A DNA stretch of 64,000 nt from Rhizobium sp. Root1203. Its GTDB lineage: Bacteria; Pseudomonadota; Alphaproteobacteria; Rhizobiales; Rhizobiaceae. The stretch is from contig NZ_LMCW01000034.1 in assembly GCF_001424945.1 (NCBI RefSeq), forward strand, positions 91,831 to 155,830, in the 5' to 3' direction. A program made the translations under genes and the position numbers. Shown here piece after piece: positions 16,563 to 23,883 of this stretch. Within the stretch, counting starts at the first letter, position 1, and each line of letters opens with the position of its first letter. Under the pieces are notes generated by a model. The model was not told where the DNA came from. It made no database searches and saw only the letters and a program-made list of their open reading frames with translations.

Positions 16563-16746
16563 GGCTCTGGATTTGCATAAATCCGGATCGCATCTCGGGT
16601 AACCTTACCGAATAACCATCGAACGAGGTTCGAGTTGTCTATTACCGGGCCACTGCTACCTTCCTTCGTAGCGGTAAGAAGGCAGCCGTGGTCCGAGGGG
16701 TCGGATCGGTACGAGCCCGCCCCAGTTGGGCCGGGGCGGGCTTTTT
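16563..16746 (+). ncRNA. Predicted stress-induced structured small RNA
   Basis: About 184 bases between a predicted EcfG-type start and an intrinsic terminator. Hairpins visible in order: GGATTT/AAATCC (16569-16584); TCGAAC/GTTCGA (16619-16633); an 8-bp stem 16652-16675 whose loop holds CTTCCTTC, a sequence able to pair with purine-rich ribosome sites; a stem at 16690-16707; and the terminator stem. No good open reading frame with a ribosome site lies on this strand. This is inference from sequence only. Confidence 0.45.
16714..16746 (+). terminator. Intrinsic terminator of the predicted sRNA
   Basis: A perfect 10-bp stem AGCCCGCCCC/GGGGCGGGCT (16714-16723, 16733-16742) with a nine-base loop, ending in five T at 16742-16746. 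The T-run is on the plus strand only, so it terminates rightward transcription, although both flanking genes are on minus. Confidence 0.75.
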
Positions 16747-16805
16747 GATCATCCCTGGGAGCGTGTGTTCGGGGAACAACTTTCGGTGAACACTGACCGC
16801 CTCTC

Positions 16806-17576
16806 TTAATAGCCGCCAACGATGGGAAGGATCTCACCCGTGATGTAGCTCGACACCTGCGGGGAAGCGAGGAAGACGTAGGCGGGAGCGATCTCTTCGG
16901 GCTGCGCGGCGCGTTTCATCGGCGTCTTGCTGCCGAATGTCGCGACGTCGTCGGCTTCCTTGTCCGATGGATTGAGCGGCGTCCATACGGGGCCCGGAGC
17001 GACCGCGTTGACGCGGATCCCTCTCGGTACCAGTTGGCTAGAAAGGGCCTTCGTGAAGGCATGGATCCCGCCTTTGGTCATCGAATAATCGAGCAGCCCT
17101 TTCGATCCTTCCAGGCCGGTGACGGACCCCGTGTTGATGATGGCGGAGCCATTGTTCAGATGCGGGATGGCTGCCTTGGCCATGTAGAAGTAGCCGTACA
17201 GATTGGTCTTGAGTGTCTCGTCGAAGTGCTCGTCGGTCAGGTCTTCGATGTCGGCTGTGTGGACCTGGAAAGCGGCGTTGTTGACCAGGACGTCGAGGCG
17301 GGAAAACCGGGTCATTGTCTTCTCGACAGCCTTTTTGCAGAAGCTCGCGTCCTTAACGTCGCCACGGATAATCAAGCACTCCCGTCCTTCTTTTTCGATG
17401 GCGGCCTTCGTGTCTCCGGCATCCTGGACTTCATCGAGATGGACGATCGCGACATCGGCACCTTCGCGGGCGAACAGGATCGCCACCGAACGTCCGATAC
17501 CAGAGTCACCACCTGTGATCAGCGCCACCTTGTCCTTCAATTTCCCGGAGCCCTGGTAGAAAGGCGCATCGTACAT
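16806..17576 (-). CDS. Short-chain dehydrogenase/reductase (YghA/GSP39-like)
   Basis: 256 residues from the ATG at 17576. Classical SDR features: TGGDSGIGR cofactor loop, NNAA, the catalytic Ser in INTGSV, YSMTKGG (Tyr and Lys), and NAVAPGPVWTP. The QGSGKLKDKVALITGGDSGIGR start and ITGEILPIVGGY end match the subgroup that includes E. coli YghA and Bacillus general-stress protein 39. Family similarity seems to begin slightly before the ATG, so a TTG a few codons upstream is possible. The frame open to 17837 runs into the regulator gene and is unlikely coding. Substrate unknown. Confidence 0.88.
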   Translation of the reverse strand: MYDAPFYQGSGKLKDKVALITGGDSGIGRSVAILFAREGADVAIVHLDEVQDAGDTKAAIEKEGRECLIIRGDVKDASFCKKAVEKTMTRFSRLDVLVNNAAFQVHTADIEDLTDEHFDETLKTNLYGYFYMAKAAIPHLNNGSAIINTGSVTGLEGSKGLLDYSMTKGGIHAFTKALSSQLVPRGIRVNAVAPGPVWTPLNPSDKEADDVATFGSKTPMKRAAQPEEIAPAYVFLASPQVSSYITGEILPIVGGY

Positions 17577-17721
17577 CGGAGCCAAGGGAAGGTCCGCTTT
17601 CCCTTGGATCGTGGGAGTACAACGTCGCTGGAACGAAAAGGTTTTAGGTGACCGGATAAAAGCGGGGCCGCGCTCATTCGGACAGAACCTCGGTCTTGCC
17701 CCACCGCTACACGCGGATATC

Positions 17722-18450
17722 CTAGTCTCGACTCGTATAAAGAGCACTCGATCGCTCAAGATGCTTGAGAACGGCCGCTTCGGCGCCATCGGCGTCATGC
17801 GCTGCCAGCCGCTCGAGTATTTCCTGGTGTTCGACAAGGGTAAACTTCTCCTTGCCCGTCCAGATCAGCATTTCGGTATGGTACGCCTTCAGCCATGCGA
17901 GCATGGCTTCGCTTACGGCAACGAATATCGGGTTGCCTGAGATCTGTGCAATTCGGGTATGAAACTGCATGTCGGCCGCGATAAATTCCTGGGCATTGCC
18001 AAGGGCGCTGCGCTGATTGTCCAGAATCTCTCTAAGGTCGCGGATATCAGCTTCCGTTGTTTTGGCGGCCGCTTCACGCGCCATTCCGCGCTCAAAGAAA
18101 ATGCGCGAGCTTTTCAGATGCTCCAGGGAATCGGATGATTGTGACAACATGATCTTTGCAGTCAAGTCGACCTGCCGCAAAATCGACTTGGCGGTCAATC
18201 GGAGGACCTTCGCACGTTCTCCATGGGAGATGCTGACCAATCCCATATTCGCTAGCGATTGCATTGCTTCGCGAATGGCGGGGCGTCCCACGCCAAACCT
18301 TTCCATGAGAACGCGCTCGGAAGGCATTTCATCGCCAGGCTGAAGTTCGCCCGACGTTATCATCCGCTCCAGCCGGTCAAAGACCTCATCGGACAATTTA
18401 CGACGGACGATCTGTTCGATTGGCTGGTTCATGGTCTCTCGCTGGCTCAA
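17722..18450 (-). CDS. GntR-family (FCD) regulator of the apiose cluster
   Basis: 242 residues with an N-terminal winged helix (VFDRLERMITSGELQPGDEMPSERVLMERFGVGRPAIREAMQSLANMGLV) and a C-terminal FCD ligand domain. It resembles the NanR branch (NGERA-like HGERAKVLR). It starts at TTG 18450 with GAGGGG upstream, or at ATG 18432. It diverges from the oiaX gene; NanR-type proteins bind GGTATA repeats, and TATACC occurs in the intergenic region. I infer a repressor relieved by an apiose-pathway intermediate. Confidence 0.85.
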   Translation of the reverse strand: MSQRETMNQPIEQIVRRKLSDEVFDRLERMITSGELQPGDEMPSERVLMERFGVGRPAIREAMQSLANMGLVSISHGERAKVLRLTAKSILRQVDLTAKIMLSQSSDSLEHLKSSRIFFERGMAREAAAKTTEADIRDLREILDNQRSALGNAQEFIAADMQFHTRIAQISGNPIFVAVSEAMLAWLKAYHTEMLIWTGKEKFTLVEHQEILERLAAHDADGAEAAVLKHLERSSALYTSRD

Positions 18451-18547
18451 AATGTTCCCCTCTCCTTATGCATCTTCGAACGCCTGCAAGAAAGTCCGAC
18501 ATTTCGAATAGCTCGGGATGGAAATTTATCGTTGCAGAAAATGGAAT

Positions 18548-18561
18548 ACTCATTATACCAG
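18548..18561. promoter_or_regulatory. Candidate operator upstream of oiaX
   Basis: ACTCATTATACCAG. A 13-of-14 match occurs at 21263-21276 in front of apnO. It contains TATACC, the complement of the GGTATA unit recognised by NanR-type regulators. Confidence 0.4.
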
Positions 18562-18618
18562 ATCACAAGTTGATGCCATGGCAAAGATGTCCGCGGCAGG
18601 AGGAACAACGGGCTCGAA

Positions 18619-19875
18619 ATGATGATTACGCTGACCTACCGCATCGAAACCCCTAGCAGCGTCGAGGCCATGGCGGCCAAGATCGCCAGCGACCAGTCAA
18701 CTGGCACCTTCGTTGCTGTTCCCGGCGAAACCGAAGAGCTGAAGGCCCGCGTCGCCGCACGCGTTTTGGACATACGACATCTGCCGGACACGGATTTCCC
18801 GACCTGGCCAGAAGTCGCTCCTGGACATGGTCCACTTCGCCGCGCTGACGTCGACATCGCCTTTCCGCTCGATGCGATCGGGACCGACCTGTCGGCTTTG
18901 ATGACGATCGCGATTGGCGGCGTGTTTTCGATCAAGGGCATGACTGGCATCCGTGTCGTGGACATGAAACTGCCGGCGGCGTTTAGATCAGCGCACCCTG
19001 GCCCGCAGTTTGGACTTCCTGGCACCCGTCGCCTGACTGGCGTCGATGATCGGCCAATCATCGGAACGATCGTCAAGCCCGCCCTTGGCCTTCGACCGAA
19101 GGAGACTGCTGCCCTCGTCGGCGAGCTCATTCAATCCGGCGTGGATTTCATCAAGGACGACGAGAAGCTGATGAGCCCCGCTTATTCGCCTCTCAAGGAA
19201 CGCGTCGAGGCAATCATGCCCATGATCCTCGATCATGAGCAGAAGACCGGTAAAAAGGTGATGTATGCCTTCGGCATCTCACATGCCGATCCCGATGAAA
19301 TGATGCGCAACCATGATCTCGTTCTCAATGCGGGCGGGAATTGCGCTGTCGTCAACATCAACTCCATCGGCTTTGGCGGCATGAGTTTCCTCAGGAAGCG
19401 GTCCGGCCTGGTGTTGCATGCCCATCGGAACGGATGGGATGTTCTCACCCGCGATCCGGGGGCTGGCCTCGATTTCAGGGTTTACCAGCAATTCTGGCGT
19501 CTTCTGGGTGTCGACCAGTTCCAGATCAATGGCATTCGCGTGAAATACTGGGAGCCTGACGAAAGCTTCGTCCAGTCCTTCAAGGCAGTCAGCACGCCGT
19601 TGTTCGACATGGTCGATTGCCTGCCGGTTGCCGGCTCCGGACAATGGGGCGGACAGGCAGCCGACACATATCAGCGCACCGGCCGGACGACGGACCTGCT
19701 CTATCTCTGTGGCGGCGGGATCGTCAGTCATCCGGATGGCCCTGCTGCCGGCGTGCGCGCCGTGCAGCAAGCCTGGCAGGCGGCCGTCGCCGACATCCCA
19801 CTCGAGGAATATGCCAGAGATCATCCCGAGCTTGCAGCCTCGATTGCGAAATTCGGCGATGGCAAGGCTGCGTGA
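18619..19875 (+). CDS. oiaX: RuBisCO-like 3-oxo-isoapionate-4-phosphate transcarboxylase/hydrolase
   Basis: A 418-residue RuBisCO-like protein (form IV). Active-site words remain: GTIVKPALGL, DFIKDDEKL (carbamylated Lys, Asp, Glu), VLHAHRNGW and a glycine-rich phosphate site LCGGGIVSHPDGP. No small subunit or phosphoribulokinase is near, so CO2 fixation is not expected. In the described D-apiose oxidation pathway this enzyme converts 3-oxo-isoapionate 4-phosphate to 3-phosphoglycerate and glycolate, and all partner genes follow here. AGGAGG lies 15 bases before the ATG, a long spacing. The downstream kinase starts four bases after the stop. Confidence 0.87.
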   Translation: MMITLTYRIETPSSVEAMAAKIASDQSTGTFVAVPGETEELKARVAARVLDIRHLPDTDFPTWPEVAPGHGPLRRADVDIAFPLDAIGTDLSALMTIAIGGVFSIKGMTGIRVVDMKLPAAFRSAHPGPQFGLPGTRRLTGVDDRPIIGTIVKPALGLRPKETAALVGELIQSGVDFIKDDEKLMSPAYSPLKERVEAIMPMILDHEQKTGKKVMYAFGISHADPDEMMRNHDLVLNAGGNCAVVNINSIGFGGMSFLRKRSGLVLHAHRNGWDVLTRDPGAGLDFRVYQQFWRLLGVDQFQINGIRVKYWEPDESFVQSFKAVSTPLFDMVDCLPVAGSGQWGGQAADTYQRTGRTTDLLYLCGGGIVSHPDGPAAGVRAVQQAWQAAVADIPLEEYARDHPELAASIAKFGDGKAA

Positions 19876-19879
19876 CGCC

Positions 19880-21214
19880 ATGGCAAAGCCTCTTCTCAGC
19901 TACTACGGCGATGACTTTACCGGCTCCACGGACGTCATGGAGGCCCTCGCATCGAGCGGCGTATCGACGGTCCTGTTTCTCGGACTTCCCACGGACGCCA
20001 CGGCCGAGCGTTTTGCGGACTACCGGGCCTTCGGAATTGCCGGGACCAGCCGGAGTGAAACCCCTGACTGGATGGACGAGCACCTGCCCGCAATCTTCGA
20101 GTGGCTAAAGTCGCGCGGTGCCGACATTTGCCACTACAAGGTCTGCTCGACCTTCGATTCCAGCCCTGAGATCGGCAATATCGGCAAGGCGATCGAGATC
20201 GGCAGGACCGTCTTTGGTGATCAGCCGATCGTTCCGGTAATCGTCGGTGCGCCGCAATTGAAGCGCTACACGGCCTTCGGGCATCTCTTCGCAGCCTATC
20301 AGGATCAGGTCTATCGCATTGATCGTCATCCGGTCATGAGCCGCCACCCGGTGACGCCGATGGACGAAGCCGATCTTGCCGTGCATTTGGCGAAACAGAC
20401 AACGCTTCCCGTTGCCCTTGCAGACCTTGCCACCATAGCCGCATCCGATGCGGATCAGCGCATGGACAAAATCACCGCCGCAATCTCCGGTATCATGCTG
20501 ATCGACGTCGACAGCGCACAGTCGCAGGCGTCCGCCGGCCGGCAACTTTGGCGGGCTAAACGTCAGCCTGGCTTGTTTACCGCAGGCTCGTCCGGTGTCG
20601 AATACGCGCTGCTTCAAGCGTGGAAGGCGGAGGGCATACTCGGTAAGCAGCCGGAATTTCGCACGCCCGGAAAAGTCGAGCGGCTTGCCGTCGTCTCGGG
20701 AAGCGTCTCTCCGACGACGGAACGCCAGATCCGCGATGCGACCAAAAACGGCTTCGACGGCATCGGCGTCGATCCCCTCGAGTTGGTGGGCGAGAACCGT
20801 GATCGGTCGATCGATGCAGCCGTCGAAGAAGGTGTCACCCGGCTGAAAGCGGGGCGCAGCGTCGTTCTGCACACCGCCCTTGGACCGGAAGCAGACCGCG
20901 GCAGCGAGATTGATCGGCTCCCAGGAGCTCGCCATCAGCTTGGATCGGCCCTTGGGATCATTCTCAGGCGCCTCGTGGAGAGGGAAACCCTCAACCGCGC
21001 TGTCGTCGCCGGTGGGGATACCTCGAGCCACGCCCTGAAAGAGTTGCGCATCGACGCGCTGACAACATTGCTTCCCCTACCCCAAACACCCGGCTCACCC
21101 CTCTGCACGGCTCATGGTAACTACACGCCGACCAATGGATTGCAGGTGGCATTGAAGGGCGGACAGGTTGGTAGCGATGGATATTTTTCGCAGATCCGTG
21201 ACGGAAGCCAATAG
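19880..21214 (+). CDS. oiaK: 3-oxo-isoapionate kinase (DUF1537 family)
   Basis: 444 residues of the four-carbon-acid-sugar-kinase family (DUF1537). The N-terminal half starts LLSYYGDDFTGSTDVMEAL with FDSSPEIGNIG and VPVIVGAPQLKRYTAFGHLFA; the C-terminal nucleotide-binding half has VSGSVSPTTERQI and VVAGGDTSSHALKEL. It phosphorylates 3-oxo-isoapionate at O4 to feed OiaX. I chose the ATG at 19880; an ATG at 19859 would overlap oiaX. Co-transcription with oiaX is near certain. Confidence 0.86.
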   Translation: MAKPLLSYYGDDFTGSTDVMEALASSGVSTVLFLGLPTDATAERFADYRAFGIAGTSRSETPDWMDEHLPAIFEWLKSRGADICHYKVCSTFDSSPEIGNIGKAIEIGRTVFGDQPIVPVIVGAPQLKRYTAFGHLFAAYQDQVYRIDRHPVMSRHPVTPMDEADLAVHLAKQTTLPVALADLATIAASDADQRMDKITAAISGIMLIDVDSAQSQASAGRQLWRAKRQPGLFTAGSSGVEYALLQAWKAEGILGKQPEFRTPGKVERLAVVSGSVSPTTERQIRDATKNGFDGIGVDPLELVGENRDRSIDAAVEEGVTRLKAGRSVVLHTALGPEADRGSEIDRLPGARHQLGSALGIILRRLVERETLNRAVVAGGDTSSHALKELRIDALTTLLPLPQTPGSPLCTAHGNYTPTNGLQVALKGGQVGSDGYFSQIRDGSQ

Positions 21215-21242
21215 TCGTCATCTATCGGCCGGCACCCCTAGT

Positions 21243-21276
21243 GTATGATGACATGGTGATTGACTCATCATACCAG
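21243..21276. promoter_or_regulatory. Candidate operator upstream of apnO
   Basis: Inverted repeat GTATGATGA (21243-21251) / TCATCATAC (21265-21273) with a 13-base spacer. Its right half, ACTCATCATACCAG, nearly repeats the motif at 18548. This suggests that the same regulator controls apnO and the transporter as a second unit. Confidence 0.45.
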
Positions 21277-21315
21277 TTAAGCTAGGAATTCAAAAAACGT
21301 ACGAGGTGAGGAAAC

Positions 21316-22143
21316 ATGACTTCAATTGCTCTCTTTGGGGCCGGCGGCAAAATGGGCTACCGGCTCGCAAAAAACCTCAAGGGTTCCCGGTTCGACGTGC
21401 GCCATGTCGAGGTCAGCGACGCCGGGAAAGCGCGGCTGAAGAACGATCTGGGGCTGGAATGCCTGGCGACTGACACGGCTCTTGATGGTGCTGATGTTGT
21501 TATCCTGGCTGTGCCGGATACGGCCATCGGCAAGGTTGCTTCCAGCATCGTTGACAAGCTGAAGCCCGGCACCATGGTCGTGGCTCTCGATGCCGCCGCA
21601 CCTTTTGCCGATCACCTGCCCAAGCGTGCCGATCTCACCTATTTCGTCACCCACCCCTGCCACCCGCCGATCTTCAACGACGAGACGGAAATGTCGGCAA
21701 AGAAGGACCATTTTGGTGGCCTCTTTGCCAAGCAGCATATCGTCTCGGCGCTGATGCAGGGTCCGGAGGACGCCTATGGGCTCGGCGAGGAAATCGCGAA
21801 GGTGATCTGGGCACCCGTCATGCGCTCGCATCGGGTGACCGTGGAACAGATGGCGATGCTTGAGCCCGGTCTTTCGGAGACGGTCTGTGCCTCGCTTCTG
21901 GTTGTCATGCGTCAGGCAATGGACGAATGCGTTGCACGTGGCGTGCCGGCGGAAGCTGCCCGCGACTTCCTGCTCGGGCACATGAACGTGCTGGGCGCGG
22001 TCATCTTCAAGGAAGTCGATGGTGTGTTTTCCGACGCCTGCAACAAGGCGATCGAATTTGGCATCCCTGCTTTGATGCGGGATGACTGGAAAAAGGTCTT
22101 CGAACCTCAGGAGATTGCCGAAAGCATCCGGCGGATCACCTGA
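21316..22143 (+). CDS. apnO: D-apionate oxidoisomerase
   Basis: 275 residues with an N-terminal NAD(P)-binding Rossmann fold (IALFGAGGKMGYRLAKNL, VVILAVPDTAIG) and a helical C-terminal domain of the 6-phosphogluconate-dehydrogenase type (THPCHPPIFND, VTVEQMAMLEPGLSETVCASL). In the apiose pathway it oxidises and isomerises D-apionate to 3-oxo-isoapionate. The start has GAGGTGAGG upstream. Its own operator/promoter region precedes it, and two hairpins separate it from the binding-protein gene. Confidence 0.84.
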   Translation: MTSIALFGAGGKMGYRLAKNLKGSRFDVRHVEVSDAGKARLKNDLGLECLATDTALDGADVVILAVPDTAIGKVASSIVDKLKPGTMVVALDAAAPFADHLPKRADLTYFVTHPCHPPIFNDETEMSAKKDHFGGLFAKQHIVSALMQGPEDAYGLGEEIAKVIWAPVMRSHRVTVEQMAMLEPGLSETVCASLLVVMRQAMDECVARGVPAEAARDFLLGHMNVLGAVIFKEVDGVFSDACNKAIEFGIPALMRDDWKKVFEPQEIAESIRRIT

Positions 22144-22154
22144 CAACACATCCC

Positions 22155-22199
22155 GGGAGGGGAACACCCCTCCCTTTGCCGCCCTGCTGGGAACAGGGC
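22155..22199 (+). other. Tandem hairpins between apnO and the binding-protein gene
   Basis: First stem GGGAGGGG/CCCCTCCC (22155-22162, 22167-22174) with tetraloop AACA and TTT after it. Second stem GCCCTG/CAGGGC (22181-22186, 22194-22199). Likely partial termination or RNA protection that sets expression of the following gene. Confidence 0.55.
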
Positions 22200-22222
22200 T
22201 TGTTTCATATTGGGAGGAAACC

Positions 22223-23164
22223 ATGAGACTGACACGCAGACTGACTGTCGCTGCCTTCGTAAGCGCACTTGCACTGGGGACTGCAATGCCCGCCTTTTCG
22301 GCCGACCTGATCGCCATTATCACGCCGGCCCACGACAACCCGTTCTTCAAAGCTGAAGCCGTCGGAGCCGAAGCCAAGGCGAAGGAACTGGGCTACGAGG
22401 CGCTTGTCATGACCCATGACGATGACGCCAACAAGCAGTCTCAGATGATCGATACCGCAATCGGTCGCGGTGCCAAAGCCATCATCCTCGACAACGCCGG
22501 CGCCGATGCGACCGTCGCGGCTGTCAAGAAGGCCAAGGACGCGGGCATTCCGTCGTTCCTCATCGACCGAGAGATCAATGCGACAGGCGTCGCCGTTGCG
22601 CAGATCGTTTCCAACAACTACCAGGGCGCTCAGCTCGGCGCGCAGGAGTTCGTCAAGCTGATGGGTGAGAGGGGCAATTATGTCGAACTCGTCGGCAAGG
22701 AATCCGACACCAATGCTGGCATCCGGTCGCAGGGCTACCATGACGTCATTGACGACTACCCCGACCTGAAGAGTGTCGCCAAGCAGTCCGCCAACTGGAG
22801 CCAGACAGAAGCCTACGCAAAGATGGAAACCATCTTGCAAGCCAATCCCGACATCAAGGGCGTGATCTCTGGCAATGATACGATGGCCATGGGCGCGATC
22901 GCTGCATTGCAGGCCGCTGGCCGCAAGGACGTAATCGTGGTCGGCTTCGATGGCTCCAACGATGTGCGCGACTCGATCAAGGCAGGCGGCATCAAGGCAA
23001 CCGTATTGCAGCCTGCATACGCGCAGGCTCAAATGGCTGTCGAACAGGCCGACGCCTACATCAAGACCAAGGCGACACCCAAGGAAGAAAAGCAGCTGAT
23101 GGATTGCGTTCTTATCAACACAGACAACGCAGGCGCGCTCGAAACCTTCGCTGTCACCAACTAA
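22223..23164 (+). CDS. Sugar ABC transporter periplasmic binding protein (RbsB family)
   Basis: 313 residues. A Sec signal peptide (RRLTVAAFVSALALGTAMPAFSA) precedes a ribose-binding-type fold: IIT..HDNPFFKAEAVGAEAKAKELGYE, AIILDNAGADATVAAVKKAKDAGIPSFLIDREI, ISGNDTMAMGAIAALQAAGR, VVGFDGSNDVRDSI. TGGGAGG lies upstream of the ATG at 22223. The context implies D-apiose (possibly D-apionate) as ligand. A terminator directly after the gene favours excess binding protein over membrane subunits. Confidence 0.9.
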   Translation: MRLTRRLTVAAFVSALALGTAMPAFSADLIAIITPAHDNPFFKAEAVGAEAKAKELGYEALVMTHDDDANKQSQMIDTAIGRGAKAIILDNAGADATVAAVKKAKDAGIPSFLIDREINATGVAVAQIVSNNYQGAQLGAQEFVKLMGERGNYVELVGKESDTNAGIRSQGYHDVIDDYPDLKSVAKQSANWSQTEAYAKMETILQANPDIKGVISGNDTMAMGAIAALQAAGRKDVIVVGFDGSNDVRDSIKAGGIKATVLQPAYAQAQMAVEQADAYIKTKATPKEEKQLMDCVLINTDNAGALETFAVTN

Positions 23165-23182
23165 AGACGGTTCAGGCCAATG

Positions 23183-23214
23183 GCGAAGAGCGCGAATGGC
23201 GTTCTTCGCTTTTT
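23183..23214 (+). terminator. Attenuating terminator after the binding-protein gene
   Basis: A 10-bp stem GCGAAGAGCG/CGTTCTTCGC (23183-23192, 23200-23209, one G-U pair) with a seven-base loop followed by five T (23210-23214). It lies inside the operon and probably gives partial termination. Confidence 0.72.
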
Positions 23215-23238
23215 ATCCTATCCCACGGAGTTTCTTGG

Positions 23239-23883
23239 ATGGCGAGGGTGAAGAGCGCGGTTGTGATCGCATTGCTTGCGATGACACTGCCGGGCTGCAA
23301 AATTATCAAGACGCCGACGGCAGAGGAAAAGGCAGCCGAGATTGCAAAGGGCGCCTTTGATCCTACAGCAAAAGTCGAAGCCATCTGGCAGTCGCAGGCT
23401 ATCCCCTATCTGGAAAAGCGCGCCGGCGACCTTAAGGACGTCGTGGCATTGGCCGCGTCCGCTCCCGACCAGGCCGGTGAGAAATATGGCAACACACACA
23501 AGCAGAGCAGCGCCCCCTGGACGTATGCGGTCAAGCTTACCGGGAAAATCGTAGCGGCAGACACCGCGTCGCGCGCCGCAACGATCGATATCGATACCGA
23601 TGGCGACCGGAAAGCCGATGCGAAGGTGCAGATCGGTCCGGCGATCCGAGGCACTGCCCTGCGCGACACGCTGGAGTTCGTGAATTTCAACGAGTTCAAG
23701 AACCAAATCGAGTGGGCGCAGTTCGGCAAGGCCTTCAATGAGAAGGTCGACACCGCCGTTCTGGCGTCTCTTCCGCGTGATGGACTGGACGGCAAGCCGG
23801 TGAGCGTGACGGGCGCCTTTCCGCTGCCCGCGTCCGGTCAATTGCCCTTGATCACCCCTTCGCAACTGACGGTGGGGCAATGA
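23239..23883 (+). CDS. DUF2291 lipoprotein of the sugar ABC system
   Basis: 214 residues. The N-terminal hydrophobic stretch ends in the lipobox LPGC (Cys ~residue 20), so it is a predicted lipoprotein. DUF2291 proteins recur in RbsA/RbsC-type sugar transport operons. Features here include DPTAKVEAIWQSQAIPYL, a Ca-like DIDTDGDRKADAKVQIGP and RGTALRDTLEFVNFNEFKNQIEWAQFGKAFN. The role is unknown, perhaps accessory to substrate capture. It overlaps the ATPase gene by four bases. Confidence 0.85.
   Translation: MARVKSAVVIALLAMTLPGCKIIKTPTAEEKAAEIAKGAFDPTAKVEAIWQSQAIPYLEKRAGDLKDVVALAASAPDQAGEKYGNTHKQSSAPWTYAVKLTGKIVAADTASRAATIDIDTDGDRKADAKVQIGPAIRGTALRDTLEFVNFNEFKNQIEWAQFGKAFNEKVDTAVLASLPRDGLDGKPVSVTGAFPLPASGQLPLITPSQLTVGQ

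Noticed and set aside
16547..16837. 96-residue minus frame across the predicted sRNA
   Set aside because: No ribosome site, Arg/Pro/Ser-rich random-looking product, and it overlaps the SDR stop.
17577..17837. N-terminal extension of the SDR protein
   Set aside because: Cys/Arg-rich non-family sequence that overlaps the end of the GntR gene; at most a few codons upstream of 17576 look plausible.
18619..19875. True CO2-fixing RuBisCO
   Set aside because: No small subunit or phosphoribulokinase, and form-IV-like sequence inside an apiose catabolic cluster.
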